Shown in pieces: positions 16,025 through 24,886 of a stretch of DNA of 64,000 bases. Made by a program: the position numbers and the translations under genes. This stretch comes from Extibacter muris (GTDB taxonomy: Bacteria > Bacillota > Clostridia > Lachnospirales > Lachnospiraceae): assembly GCF_004345005.1 (NCBI RefSeq), contig NZ_SMMX01000014.1, positions 1-64,000 on the forward strand, read 5' to 3'. Every line of letters begins with the position of its first letter. Positions within the stretch are counted from its first letter, which is position 1. Below the pieces are notes generated by a model. The model was not told the DNA's origin, did no database searches, and saw only the letters and a list, made by a program, of their open reading frames with translations.

Positions 16025-16774
16025 ATGTATAATATTATAATTTGTGATGATGACAGAGAGTTTGTCGATTATATAAAAGGAGTTATCGCAAAAAGCGGAA
16101 TGGATAAGGAAGAGATTCTGTTTAGCGAATATTTTTCAGGTGAAGAGCTAGTGCGAGGGATCCGGAACAGGAAGAAGTGCGATCTACTGATTTTGGACAT
16201 GCAGATGGAAAATCTGGACGGACATGAAACGGCGGCAAGGTTCCGGGAGGTTTTTCCAAAAAGTATCCTTGTATTCTGCTCCGGTGTGCGCATGCCCACA
16301 GATGAGTCATTTAGAGCGACTCCGTTTCGGTATTTGCTTAAGAGTTATTCAGAGGAACGGATGATTTCGGAGATGTGTGCAGTAGTCAGGCAGATTAAGG
16401 AAAATCAGAGGGTCCCCTGCATTGTTGGAAATTATTATCATAACAGTGTGGCTCTCGTTCCGGATGATATATTGTATATAGAGAATACAAAGCATGGGAG
16501 CAGGATTCATGTGGGCAGGGAACAGATAGAGTATTCTTTTGAACATAAGCTGACCACAAGGCAGAAGCTGGGGGAATTATATGAGATTCTGCATCCCTTT
16601 GGGTTTGCATACGCACATAACAGTTATATTGTCAATCTGAGGTATGTGGTCAAGATGTGCTCGGACGGGGAGATGAAATTAAAGGATGGCACGATTCTGA
16701 CGATTTCCCGCTCCAGGCTTAAAGAATTCCGAAATTCTTTTGCAGAATGGGTCAGCCGTAAATATATGGAGTGA
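16025..16774 (+). CDS. LytTR-family response regulator
   Basis: 249 residues. Receiver domain 1-120 with the acidic pocket in IIICDDDRE and the phospho-acceptor Asp58 (LLILDMQM); LytTR DNA-binding domain about 135-245 (VALVPDDILYIEN, AYAHNSYIVNLRYV). AgrA/ComE-type regulators of this build usually control quorum-sensing, bacteriocin or virulence genes by binding paired repeats. The kinase gene starts 4 bp after its stop. No AgrB/AgrD-like gene is visible nearby, so the signal is unknown. Confidence 0.88.
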   Translation: MYNIIICDDDREFVDYIKGVIAKSGMDKEEILFSEYFSGEELVRGIRNRKKCDLLILDMQMENLDGHETAARFREVFPKSILVFCSGVRMPTDESFRATPFRYLLKSYSEERMISEMCAVVRQIKENQRVPCIVGNYYHNSVALVPDDILYIENTKHGSRIHVGREQIEYSFEHKLTTRQKLGELYEILHPFGFAYAHNSYIVNLRYVVKMCSDGEMKLKDGTILTISRSRLKEFRNSFAEWVSRKYME

Positions 16775-16778
16775 TGCT

Positions 16779-18092
16779 ATGAATGGTATGAACTTTATAG
16801 ATAAATATATACTATTGGTATACTGTGTCGTGGAGATATATCTTGTCTATACGTTTTTTGAATGTTTTTTTGAAAAGAAGTCCTGGGCACTGGAAACTAA
16901 GAGACTTTATCTTGCGAACGCAGGGGCGGTGTTCAGCCTGTATGCAGTAAATCTGGTGGGGAAACGGGAACTGAACCTTGTTATGTTCACATTCATAACC
17001 TTTGTCTTTGTGATGGCTTTGTTTGAAGGAAAGACAGAGAGCAGGGTTTTATGCTACGTAGTCGCATATTCCATTATATTCGCGAGCGAATGTCTGTTTG
17101 CGATCATCTTCAATCAGACGAATGAGAAGAATATGCTGATGTCAGGAGTTCATCTGGAGATACTGTCCCTAAAACTTTTAACATATATTATGTTTGTACT
17201 AGTAGAACAGTTTATCGGGACATCGAAGAGGAAGATGGATAACCATATCTTTTTAGAATATCTGTGCCTGCCGGTGGCCGGTTTTGGTATCATGGCAGGA
17301 ATTTTCTATTCGGGTTTTGATTTTGGTACGAATGTCTATGTGAAAGTTCTGATTACCGTTTGCTTCAGCCTTCTGCTGATTGGAAATATCCTTGTGTTCT
17401 ATGCATTTAACAGATATTCGGAAGAAATGTACCAAAATGCGGAAAACCAGATTCTCATTACAAAACAACAGGCAGATTTAAAATATTATACACAGATGGA
17501 CGAAGTGCAGGGAAGCCATAACGAGTTTGTCCATAATATGAACCATTACCTGTCTATGATTCATAACTTTGCCAGACAGGGTGACTGTAAAAGTATCATG
17601 AAGGCAGTGGAGGAAATGAGCGGACATGTGGAGAACAGCGAGACGGAAATATTCTGCAGCCACCATGTACTGAACATGATATTATCTGAGAAAAAGGGAC
17701 GGGCGGAAAAGAACCAGATTGAATTTGATGTTTATGTGGAGCCGGGAGTAAGATTAGATATGGTCTCCGATTTAGATCTGGTCGCATTACTGGGGAATTT
17801 GCTCGACAATGCACTGCGTGCTGCCGGAGAATGCCGGGGACAGAAATACGTGAAGGTACGCATTTTCATGCAGGATATCGGAGGGTTTTGTGTTTTTAGG
17901 ATTATAAATGGATACTCTGGGGATATTGCCGTGCATGGGAATACGCTCCTGTCAACAAAAAGTGAAAAGGGTCTGCATGGGCTGGGAATTGGCAGCGTAA
18001 ATAAGATGGCGGAAAAGTATGGAGGTTATCTCTCATGTAAAATAGAAAAAGATGTATTCACAGCAATATTGTTATTGTCAACACAGGATTAA
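16779..18092 (+). CDS. GHKL-type histidine kinase (AgrC/ComD-like)
   Basis: 437 residues with six to seven N-terminal membrane helices (about 10-215) acting as sensor, a dimerisation helix with the phospho-acceptor His in EFVHNMNHYLSMI, and a GHKL ATPase domain (N box LLGNLLDNALRA, G box GLHGLGIGSVNKM). It is the partner of the LytTR regulator just upstream. It ends 35 bp before the convergent OmpR-type kinase gene. Start 16779 has GGAG upstream; the frame extends back into the regulator. Confidence 0.85.
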   Translation: MNGMNFIDKYILLVYCVVEIYLVYTFFECFFEKKSWALETKRLYLANAGAVFSLYAVNLVGKRELNLVMFTFITFVFVMALFEGKTESRVLCYVVAYSIIFASECLFAIIFNQTNEKNMLMSGVHLEILSLKLLTYIMFVLVEQFIGTSKRKMDNHIFLEYLCLPVAGFGIMAGIFYSGFDFGTNVYVKVLITVCFSLLLIGNILVFYAFNRYSEEMYQNAENQILITKQQADLKYYTQMDEVQGSHNEFVHNMNHYLSMIHNFARQGDCKSIMKAVEEMSGHVENSETEIFCSHHVLNMILSEKKGRAEKNQIEFDVYVEPGVRLDMVSDLDLVALLGNLLDNALRAAGECRGQKYVKVRIFMQDIGGFCVFRIINGYSGDIAVHGNTLLSTKSEKGLHGLGIGSVNKMAEKYGGYLSCKIEKDVFTAILLLSTQD

Positions 18093-18101
18093 AAATGAGA
18101 T

Positions 18102-18126
18102 GCCTGATAGCAGGATATCTTTTTTC
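18102..18126. terminator. Short hairpin between convergent kinase genes
   Basis: A small CCTG-ATAG-CAGG hairpin is followed by TTTTTT (18119-18124), with A-rich sequence on the other side. It is a weak candidate for a bidirectional terminator in the 35-bp gap. Confidence 0.35.
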
Positions 18127-18127
18127 A

Positions 18128-19414
18128 TTATAATTCCAAATAAAATGTACTTCCGCCGCCATCCGTATCCTGCACGCCAAGCTTTATTCCTTGGATTTTT
18201 GCAAGGGTAATGGCAATGGACAAGCCAAGTCCGAAATGGTCTTTTTTATTTCGGGATTTATCACTTTTATAAAAGCGTTCAAAGATAAATTCTTTTTCCT
18301 CGTCAGGGATTCCGGGGCCGTGGTCCACGACATAAACCAGTGTATGGGGATGGCAGTGTTCAGCCCTAAGAAGGATTTTTCTTGAAGGGCGCGTTAGAGA
18401 ATATGTGATGGCGTTATCGAGCAGTATCGTCAAAATCTGCAGGCACAGCTCAGGGTCTGCTGATACTGGCAAAAGCGGCTCTTCCGGGAGGCGTAACTGC
18501 AGGGTTCCGTTTTTGGACAGGCAGAGCGGTTCATAAAGTTCCAAAAGGCTTAGGAGGAGATCATCTATTTCAAATTTCCGTTTTCTTACAGCCCATTCCC
18601 TCTGTTCGGCAGAAGCAAGGAGCAGAAGATTTTTAATCAGGGCGCTTCCCCTGCGGCACTCGCTTTTAATAACAGAAAGCAGACGGGTATCCTCCGCTGA
18701 ATGGGAAGATACTGCATCTGCGGTCATTTGGATGACTGCAATCGGTGAACGAAGCTCATGGGAGGCTGCGGCTACAAAGTCCTGTTGCTTTTGGTATGTT
18801 TCTTCCAGAGGGCGCAGGGAACGGCGGACGAACCAGCGGCCGCTCAGAAAGAGGAGCAGGATTCCAAGCAGGTCTATAAACAAATAGAAATACCCGGTTT
18901 CCAGGGATTTCTTCCTGCTGTCAGTGATGTCCTGCAGCAGTGTGAGCTTCTTATATCCGGTAGGGGTCTGGAGGACAAGGACATTCCCAAGATAGACATC
19001 CCGCCTGTCTCCATGGATTTGAAATATGGAGGTCTGCAGCATGTTTGAGGAGATAGGGTAGGAATCTGTGAAAATGCCTTCCTTGTCCGCGGCTTTCTCT
19101 GCATATGAAAGAAGAGCCTCCCGTTTCGTATCCGGCCTGTATGAACCGGGAAAGAAAAGGGGCGTGTTATTTTCTTCTATATGAATTATGAGCTGGTTTT
19201 TCTCCTCCATCTGTGCCAGAAACAGATCCGTGAACCGTAAACTACCCTGAAGCTGGGACATCAGAGTAAAAAGATGTTTTTGAAACAGTGATTCCTGGCG
19301 GTTTTCCTGTGAGGTAAAGTAGAAAAGAAATGTTATGGACAGGATAAATGTTATAATCAGTCCGGTACTTATGGTATAAAGAAAAACTAACTTTCTCTGT
19401 AGTTTAGGAAACAT
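18128..19414 (-). CDS. OmpR-partner sensor histidine kinase
   Basis: 428 residues. Two membrane helices (about 10-32 and 185-205) enclose an extracellular sensor of about 150 residues. HisKA domain with the phospho-acceptor His in FVAAASHELRSPIAVI; HATPase with N box LTILLDNAITYS, G1 DHGPGIP and G2 FGLGLSIAITLA. No obvious HAMP domain. The start (MFPKLQRKLVF, 19414) overlaps the regulator gene by 11 bases. The divergent ABC cluster at 20840 is the most likely target. Confidence 0.85.
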   Translation of the reverse strand: MFPKLQRKLVFLYTISTGLIITFILSITFLFYFTSQENRQESLFQKHLFTLMSQLQGSLRFTDLFLAQMEEKNQLIIHIEENNTPLFFPGSYRPDTKREALLSYAEKAADKEGIFTDSYPISSNMLQTSIFQIHGDRRDVYLGNVLVLQTPTGYKKLTLLQDITDSRKKSLETGYFYLFIDLLGILLLFLSGRWFVRRSLRPLEETYQKQQDFVAAASHELRSPIAVIQMTADAVSSHSAEDTRLLSVIKSECRRGSALIKNLLLLASAEQREWAVRKRKFEIDDLLLSLLELYEPLCLSKNGTLQLRLPEEPLLPVSADPELCLQILTILLDNAITYSLTRPSRKILLRAEHCHPHTLVYVVDHGPGIPDEEKEFIFERFYKSDKSRNKKDHFGLGLSIAITLAKIQGIKLGVQDTDGGGSTFYLEL

Positions 19415-20087
19415 TGCTGTCCTCCAATCGGTATCCCATGCCATGTACTGTGGCAATATTTGCCCGGCTCCCCAAAGAGCGCAGGTGTTTTCTGAGAAAA
19501 TAAATGTATGTATCAAGATTTCCGTCCTCTACGGCGCTTTCCGAGCCCCAGACACGCAGGAAGATCTGTTCCCGTGTCAGGGGCTTCCCCGGATTACGTA
19601 AGAAGAATTCCATAAGGAGAGCCTTCTGTTTGGAAAGGTGCTGCTCTTTTTCGTTGCAGGTCAGAATCCTGGCCTCCATATCGAACTGGATATCCAGAAA
19701 GGAAAGACGGGTCTGGTCTGAAAATTCATGCGGCCTTCTGGAGAGGGCACGGATACGGGCAAGGAGCTCACCTATTGCGTAGGGTTTTACAAGATAGTCG
19801 TCTGCCCCGCAGTCTAGGCCGACAATCCGGTCATCCACGGAACCCAGTGCAGTTGTTAGGATGATGGGAACATGGATGTGATTCTGGCGGATGGCTTTTA
19901 GGATAGCCAAGCCGTCAAGCTCTGGCAGCATGCGGTCCAGAAGAATCAGGTCGTAGGCACCGGATATGGCAAGATAGATTGCCTCGCTTCCAGCATGGCA
20001 GCAGTCAGCGGTATATTTTTTTGCAGAAAGCTGCCTTTTTAAGGTGTTGCATAATTCTCTGTCGTCTTCTACAATTAAAATGTGCAT
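19404..20087 (-). CDS. OmpR-family response regulator
   Basis: 227 residues. Receiver domain with HILIVEDDRE and phospho-acceptor Asp near residue 51 (LILLDRMLP); winged-helix Trans_reg_C domain from about 128 (LSKQKALLMEFFLRNPGKPL, then FLRVWGSESAVEDGNLDTYI and GMGYRLE). The family binds direct repeats upstream of target promoters. The first gene of the divergent cluster starts 750 bp away. Confidence 0.88.
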   Translation of the reverse strand: MHILIVEDDRELCNTLKRQLSAKKYTADCCHAGSEAIYLAISGAYDLILLDRMLPELDGLAILKAIRQNHIHVPIILTTALGSVDDRIVGLDCGADDYLVKPYAIGELLARIRALSRRPHEFSDQTRLSFLDIQFDMEARILTCNEKEQHLSKQKALLMEFFLRNPGKPLTREQIFLRVWGSESAVEDGNLDTYIYFLRKHLRSLGSRANIATVHGMGYRLEDSNVS

Positions 20088-20839
20088 TTTTTATACTCCT
20101 TCCTTACTTTGTTCATCATATAAATCACAATGTGATTTTATCATCAGGGCAGGCTGTGGACAATAATTCTGTTCTCTTTTGCAAAATGAGGGGCCGTTTT
20201 TGTGTTTCCTTAATCCGTGAAGTTTACTTATTATTTCATGCGGATTGTCAGTAGAGATAGAAGAAGTTTTGGAAACTTCTTTTACGGGAAAGGAGATTCA
20301 GACAGACGATTAAGGAGATGCGGGGCAGGTTGCAGTGCTTGACCCAGGGGAAACAAAACAGTTGGAGATTATATTTACAGAGCAGACAAATTTTACAGTA
20401 CGTTTATCTACGGATATGGAAGCAACGCATACAGATACACCTTGAAGCAGTGCCGATTTGGTAAATGCAGGTCAACGGAAGTTTCAAGTACGAGGGATGG
20501 AGATACCGTGTATGCTTCTTCCGTAATGATTATGAATTTTGGCAATTAAGCGGTAAGCTGCTTTAATTGACAGGCCTGGTTTGATGTATATAATATGAGA
20601 TAAGAGAGAAACAACCTCTGTTGGAAGAAATTCCAGATAGGGGTTGTTTTTTATATATACAGACAGAAATCTCAAAAAAACCTTAACAAAGGGCGAAAAA
20701 GTATTTTTATTCGTTGGAAGTCTTTTTGAGGAAAAATGTGTATAGTAGTAGATAGCATTTATGGCCGGCTTGATTTCTGTAAGAATGGCATACAGATTTT
20801 CATAAGCTGTGCAATATGTATGAAGGGAGACTTATGTGA
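20088..20839. other. 750-bp divergent intergenic region with ORF remnant
   Basis: Between the OmpR-type system and the solute-binding gene. At 20250-20452 a frame with one TAA reads VEIEEVLETSFTGKEIQTDD and then GDAGQVAVLDPGETKQLEII, FTEQTNFTVRLSTDMEATHT. This looks like part of a secreted beta-domain protein but has no start or signal peptide. The rest holds the promoters of both directions, which I cannot place reliably, and the terminator at 20610. Confidence 0.4.
20610..20652 (+). terminator. Terminator-like hairpin upstream of solute-binding gene
   Basis: AACAACCTCT (20610-20619) pairs with AGGGGTTGTT (20639-20648) with one G-U pair and a T6 tail (20647-20652). It lies 190 bp before the solute-binding gene, ending the remnant transcript or acting in its leader. 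Confidence 0.6.
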
Positions 20840-23089
20840 ATGAAAATGGGAAGGCATGAAAAATACGTAAGGCGTACGGTGGCATTTTTATTACCTGCCG
20901 TACTGGCAGTCGGCTTATTATCCGGCTGCGGCAAGGGAAAAACAGAGGAACAGGATAAAGAGAATACTTCCGTGAAGGGCCGTTATGTGGAAGAGGATAT
21001 AGAACTGCCTGTACAGGAGGGCGAGAAAATCCTGAATATGGTGAAATCAAAGGATGGAACCCCGATTTTATTCTCAGAGGCAGAAGGGGCGAGGGTATTC
21101 CGTTATGAATACAAGGAAGGGAACTGGGAACAGACTACGCTGGATTGGATCACCCAGCTTTATGGAGGGCAGCATCTCCGCCTGCAGGAGATACAGGAAA
21201 CAAAAGAGGGGGCACAGATTGCAAGAAGTACGGACGAAGAGATGCTTACGCATATCGCAAAAAGTGAAGATGGACAGACGGGTGCTGAGCAGTCCATTCC
21301 TTATCTTAGCCAGCAGGGCGATAACGGATATCCCGCGGTGACCAATCTTCAGGTTGACGGTGCAGGGAACTACTGGCTGAGTGATATGTACCAGTCAAAG
21401 GTGGTAGTAATCGACGCATCTTCAATGGAGGTTATGCAGGAGCTTAACAGTGTAGAAGGCAGTGCTAGTGAGCAGAGGATGCTCTTTGCGGCAGAAAGCG
21501 GGGATATGGCAGTAAATACGGAGGATGGCGTCGTTACGGTCTATGATTCCGAGGCAGCAGAGAAGGGGACGATGAAGATAGACCAGCAGGAAGAGATGAT
21601 GATGTGCGGTAATGAAGAAAACTGGTATATCATTTCTGGGGAAGGCATCATGTGGATGGTATTGGGCAACGAGGCTGGAGAAGTAGTCCTGGATGGTGGA
21701 ATGGCGTCAATGGGGTCTTCTTTGAACCATATAGCGGGGGTCATAAAAGGGCAGGAGGATGATTTTTATGTCCTTTACAGCCAGCCAAAAGCGTCAACGT
21801 GGAGCCTTATGCATTATGCATATGATGCTGAGGCAATGGCGGTTCCTGAGAACACGCTGAGAGTATTCGGCCTTTCGGAAAATGCGACGGTAGAGGATGC
21901 GCTTCTCGGATTCCAGAAGGCACACCCGGATGTTAAAGTAGAGTTTCTGACTTCTGGAAAAGAGGAAGGGATTACGATGGACGACATCCGTACTCTGAAC
22001 ACAGAGCTGCTTGGAGGAAACGGGGCGGATGTGCTTCTGTTAGACGGACTCTCTGCAGAGTCGTATATTGAGAAAGGAATCCTGGCTGACCTCACAGACC
22101 TGGCAGATGGGCTGACAGCGCAGGAGACATACCTGGAATCAATATTGAAAAGCACGGCGCAGAAGGACGGGAAGATATACGGGATGCCGGTGAAATTCAG
22201 CGTGCCGGTTATATACGGGGATGAAAATACAAAGGCAGCGCTGTCATCCCTTGACAGCCTGAAATCTTACTTGGAAGAACATCCGCAGGCAAGCATTTTT
22301 GGAATTGCGCAGAGGGATTATATCCGTGATTTCTTATTTCAGATGTATCAGGATGAGATTATTAAAAAGGACGGCAAGGTTGACCAGGAAAAGCTGGCAG
22401 ATCTGCTGGAGCTAGAAGTAAAAATTGCGGCAAATGCCAGGGCAGAAATATTCGACGAGGACGGGTCAGCCCAGATGGATATGGGAACGGCGGCAAAGAT
22501 CTTTCAACAAGATATGTTCAGCAATGGAGGAAGCGCCGCCATTATCAACCATCCGGACAGTGTTGCCACCAGTAAGATTGCAAGCGTGACGGATATGATG
22601 ACCCCGTATACGCTTATGAGCCAGATGAGCCTTTCGCCGGACACACTGGATGGGCTTTATATACCGAAAGGTATCATAGGAATTAATAAAGACACAAAGC
22701 TGAAGGAAATAGCAGAGGAATTTGTGAAGTATCTGTTTTCGCCGGAAGTACAGGGCAAGCCAGTAGGAGATGGACTGTCGGTATTGGAATCCGGAATGGG
22801 AATCCTCAAGGATGAACTGGCAAGTGAATATGCAACAGGACTTGTGACCACGTCAAGCTGGAAGTTTGAAGGCGAGGAAGAGATTGTGCTGGATGTAAGC
22901 TACCCGACAGAAGAGGAGGTCGATGGCCTGATTGCCATGTGCCGCACATTAGAGAAGCCGGCTACACAGGACTGTGTCATCTGGAATATTTATCAGACAG
23001 AGGCAGATGAATGTCTGGGAGGAAATGTTGATGCAAAAACGGCAGCGAAAAACATCGCACAGAAAGTGGATACGTACCTTGCGGAATAA
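20840..23089 (+). CDS. Solute-binding lipoprotein with propeller-like N-terminal domain
   Basis: 749 residues, nearly twice the usual length of an ABC solute-binding protein. Lipobox LLSGC sets lipidated Cys near residue 31. Residues about 55-335 contain repeated strand patterns such as VTNLQVDGAGNYWLSDMYQS, and GDMAVNTEDGVVTVYDSEAA, like a beta-propeller or sensor domain. From about 340 the protein is a typical extracellular solute-binding protein family 1 (LRVFGLSENATVEDALLGFQ, KAHPDVKVEF, IYGMPVKFSVPVIYGD). Two permease genes follow immediately, so it should deliver a ligand, probably a sugar or glycan, to them. The extra domain may bind surface structures or act as sensor. Confidence 0.8.
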   Translation: MKMGRHEKYVRRTVAFLLPAVLAVGLLSGCGKGKTEEQDKENTSVKGRYVEEDIELPVQEGEKILNMVKSKDGTPILFSEAEGARVFRYEYKEGNWEQTTLDWITQLYGGQHLRLQEIQETKEGAQIARSTDEEMLTHIAKSEDGQTGAEQSIPYLSQQGDNGYPAVTNLQVDGAGNYWLSDMYQSKVVVIDASSMEVMQELNSVEGSASEQRMLFAAESGDMAVNTEDGVVTVYDSEAAEKGTMKIDQQEEMMMCGNEENWYIISGEGIMWMVLGNEAGEVVLDGGMASMGSSLNHIAGVIKGQEDDFYVLYSQPKASTWSLMHYAYDAEAMAVPENTLRVFGLSENATVEDALLGFQKAHPDVKVEFLTSGKEEGITMDDIRTLNTELLGGNGADVLLLDGLSAESYIEKGILADLTDLADGLTAQETYLESILKSTAQKDGKIYGMPVKFSVPVIYGDENTKAALSSLDSLKSYLEEHPQASIFGIAQRDYIRDFLFQMYQDEIIKKDGKVDQEKLADLLELEVKIAANARAEIFDEDGSAQMDMGTAAKIFQQDMFSNGGSAAIINHPDSVATSKIASVTDMMTPYTLMSQMSLSPDTLDGLYIPKGIIGINKDTKLKEIAEEFVKYLFSPEVQGKPVGDGLSVLESGMGILKDELASEYATGLVTTSSWKFEGEEEIVLDVSYPTEEEVDGLIAMCRTLEKPATQDCVIWNIYQTEADECLGGNVDAKTAAKNIAQKVDTYLAE

Positions 23090-23966
23090 GAAGAGGTCTG
23101 CAGGACGGGGCAGGGAGGTCAGGAACGGATATCTGTTCCTGCTCCCAAGCCTCCTGGGGACGGGGGGCTTTGTGCTCATTCCATTTATGGATGTGGTCAA
23201 AAGGTCTTTCCAGCAGGCAGTAGGCAGCGGGTTTGTCGGCGTGGAAAACTACCGGATGGTGGTGGAGAATGAGGCATTTCGCCTGGCAGCAGGGAATACG
23301 GCAAGATTCATGGCGGTCTGCCTTCCCTTACTTCTGGTCCTGTCGCTTGGCACGGCGGTTTTAGTAGGCCATGTGACAAAGTTCCAGAGATGGATGAAGA
23401 CAGGGTTCCTCCTTCCGATGGCGATTCCGGCGGCATCTGTAGTGGTTTTCTTTCAGATGGTATTTGATGAAAAAGGATGGCTTGGGCAGCTTGTAGGAGT
23501 ATTCGGGATTACAGGGCGTGATTGGCTTGCGTCTGACTCGGCATTCTGGATACTGGTTGCCTGTTATATATGGAAAAATCTTGGCTATGACATGATACTC
23601 TGGCTTGCGGGTCTTGGCGCAATCCCGGAGGAGCAGTATGAGGCGGCAAGGGTACAGGGGGCGGGAGAATGGGCTTGTTTCTGGTATATTACCCTGCCGC
23701 AGTTAAAAGAAACGACATTTGTAACGGGGCTTCTTTCGTTTGTGAACGCATTCCGGGTATTCCGGGAGGCGTATCTTTTGGCGGGAGACTATCCCCATGA
23801 GAGTATTTATATGCTGCAGCATCTTTTCAACAACTGGTTTGTGAATCTGGATATCCAGAAGATGACGGCGGCGGCTGTGATGTTAGTCATTCTGACAGGA
23901 GGGATACTGGGTGCGGAAGAATGGTGGAAAAATCATACAAAGAAAATCGAAGAGCGGAGGATATAA
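23031..23966 (+). CDS. ABC importer permease, MalF-like
   Basis: 311 residues, six membrane helices, with the ATPase-contacting EAA loop (EEQYEAARVQGAGEW then ACFWYITLPQL). Family: binding-protein-dependent transport inner membrane component of the carbohydrate uptake type 1 group. The best start is 23031, preceded at correct spacing by GGGAGG (23017-23022), giving a 59-bp overlap with the solute-binding gene; a longer frame starts at 22974. The N-terminus is very basic. No ATPase is encoded here, as is common for sugar importers sharing MsmK/MsmX. Confidence 0.85.
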   Translation: MQKRQRKTSHRKWIRTLRNKKRSAGRGREVRNGYLFLLPSLLGTGGFVLIPFMDVVKRSFQQAVGSGFVGVENYRMVVENEAFRLAAGNTARFMAVCLPLLLVLSLGTAVLVGHVTKFQRWMKTGFLLPMAIPAASVVVFFQMVFDEKGWLGQLVGVFGITGRDWLASDSAFWILVACYIWKNLGYDMILWLAGLGAIPEEQYEAARVQGAGEWACFWYITLPQLKETTFVTGLLSFVNAFRVFREAYLLAGDYPHESIYMLQHLFNNWFVNLDIQKMTAAAVMLVILTGGILGAEEWWKNHTKKIEERRI

Positions 23967-23967
23967 A

Positions 23968-24810
23968 GTGCTGGTGCAGTGGAGTCTTAGGCTGTTCCTT
24001 CTGATTGTCCTTGCGGTTATGGTGTTTCCGCTCTTTATGCTTACTGCAAATTCCCTGATGGGAAGACAGGAACTTCTGGAGACATGCGGCGCGGTGCTTG
24101 CGGATTACGGGGAAAATGCAAAGCTGCGAATTTTCCCCATGTATCCGACACTGCGTGCGTATGTGCGCCTTTTGCTGGATTCGCCGGAGTATTTTACCGC
24201 TTTCTGGAATTCCATGATACAGACCATCCTGGTGCTGGCAGGGCAGCTCCTTGCAGCGGTGCCTGCGGCATGGGCATTTGCCCAGTTCCGTTTTCCGGGG
24301 AAAAAGGTGCTGTGGTTTCTGTATATGCTTCTGATGATTCTGCCGTTTCAGGTAACAATGGTATCAGGGTATCTGGTTCTGAATACGATGGACTTAATGG
24401 ACACCCGTGCGGCGGTGATCCTGCCGGGTATTTTCTCCACACTGCCGGTATTTATCCTGCAGAAGACCTTTGCCGATATTCCAAAGGAACTGCTGGAGGC
24501 GGCAAAGATTGACGGGGCCGGGAATCTGAGGATATTTGTATCTATGGGCATACCGTTGGGAATGCCAGGTATTTTCTCTATCCTGATACTGGGATTCCTG
24601 GAATACTGGAATACAATCGAACAGCCAATGACATACCTTAAGACAGAGGCACTGTGGCCCCTGTCGCTTTATCTGCCGCAGATGGTAAATACGGAGATTG
24701 CAGCGGCTTTTGCGGCATCCATCGTAACACTGCTTCCGGCTCTGCTCCTGTTCTTCTATGGCCAGGACAGCCTGGAACAGGGGATTGTGGCATCCGGAGT
24801 GAAGGCTTAG
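23968..24810 (+). CDS. ABC importer permease, MalG-like
   Basis: 280 residues with six membrane helices and an EAA loop (IPKELLEAAKIDGAGNLRIF). It partners the MalF-like protein 2 bp upstream. The likely start is GTG 23968 (MLVQWSLRLFLL) with GGAGG at 23956-23960; an in-frame GTG at 23911 would overlap the upstream gene. The short periplasmic loop with YFTAFWNSMIQT is typical of MalG/UgpE proteins. Confidence 0.85.
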   Translation: MLVQWSLRLFLLIVLAVMVFPLFMLTANSLMGRQELLETCGAVLADYGENAKLRIFPMYPTLRAYVRLLLDSPEYFTAFWNSMIQTILVLAGQLLAAVPAAWAFAQFRFPGKKVLWFLYMLLMILPFQVTMVSGYLVLNTMDLMDTRAAVILPGIFSTLPVFILQKTFADIPKELLEAAKIDGAGNLRIFVSMGIPLGMPGIFSILILGFLEYWNTIEQPMTYLKTEALWPLSLYLPQMVNTEIAAAFAASIVTLLPALLLFFYGQDSLEQGIVASGVKA

Positions 24811-24886
24811 CCCTTTTTACAGGGATATGCAAGGGTTCGCTTGTCTATCAACGAGACAAGACACTAATTATGGAAGGATTGACGAA

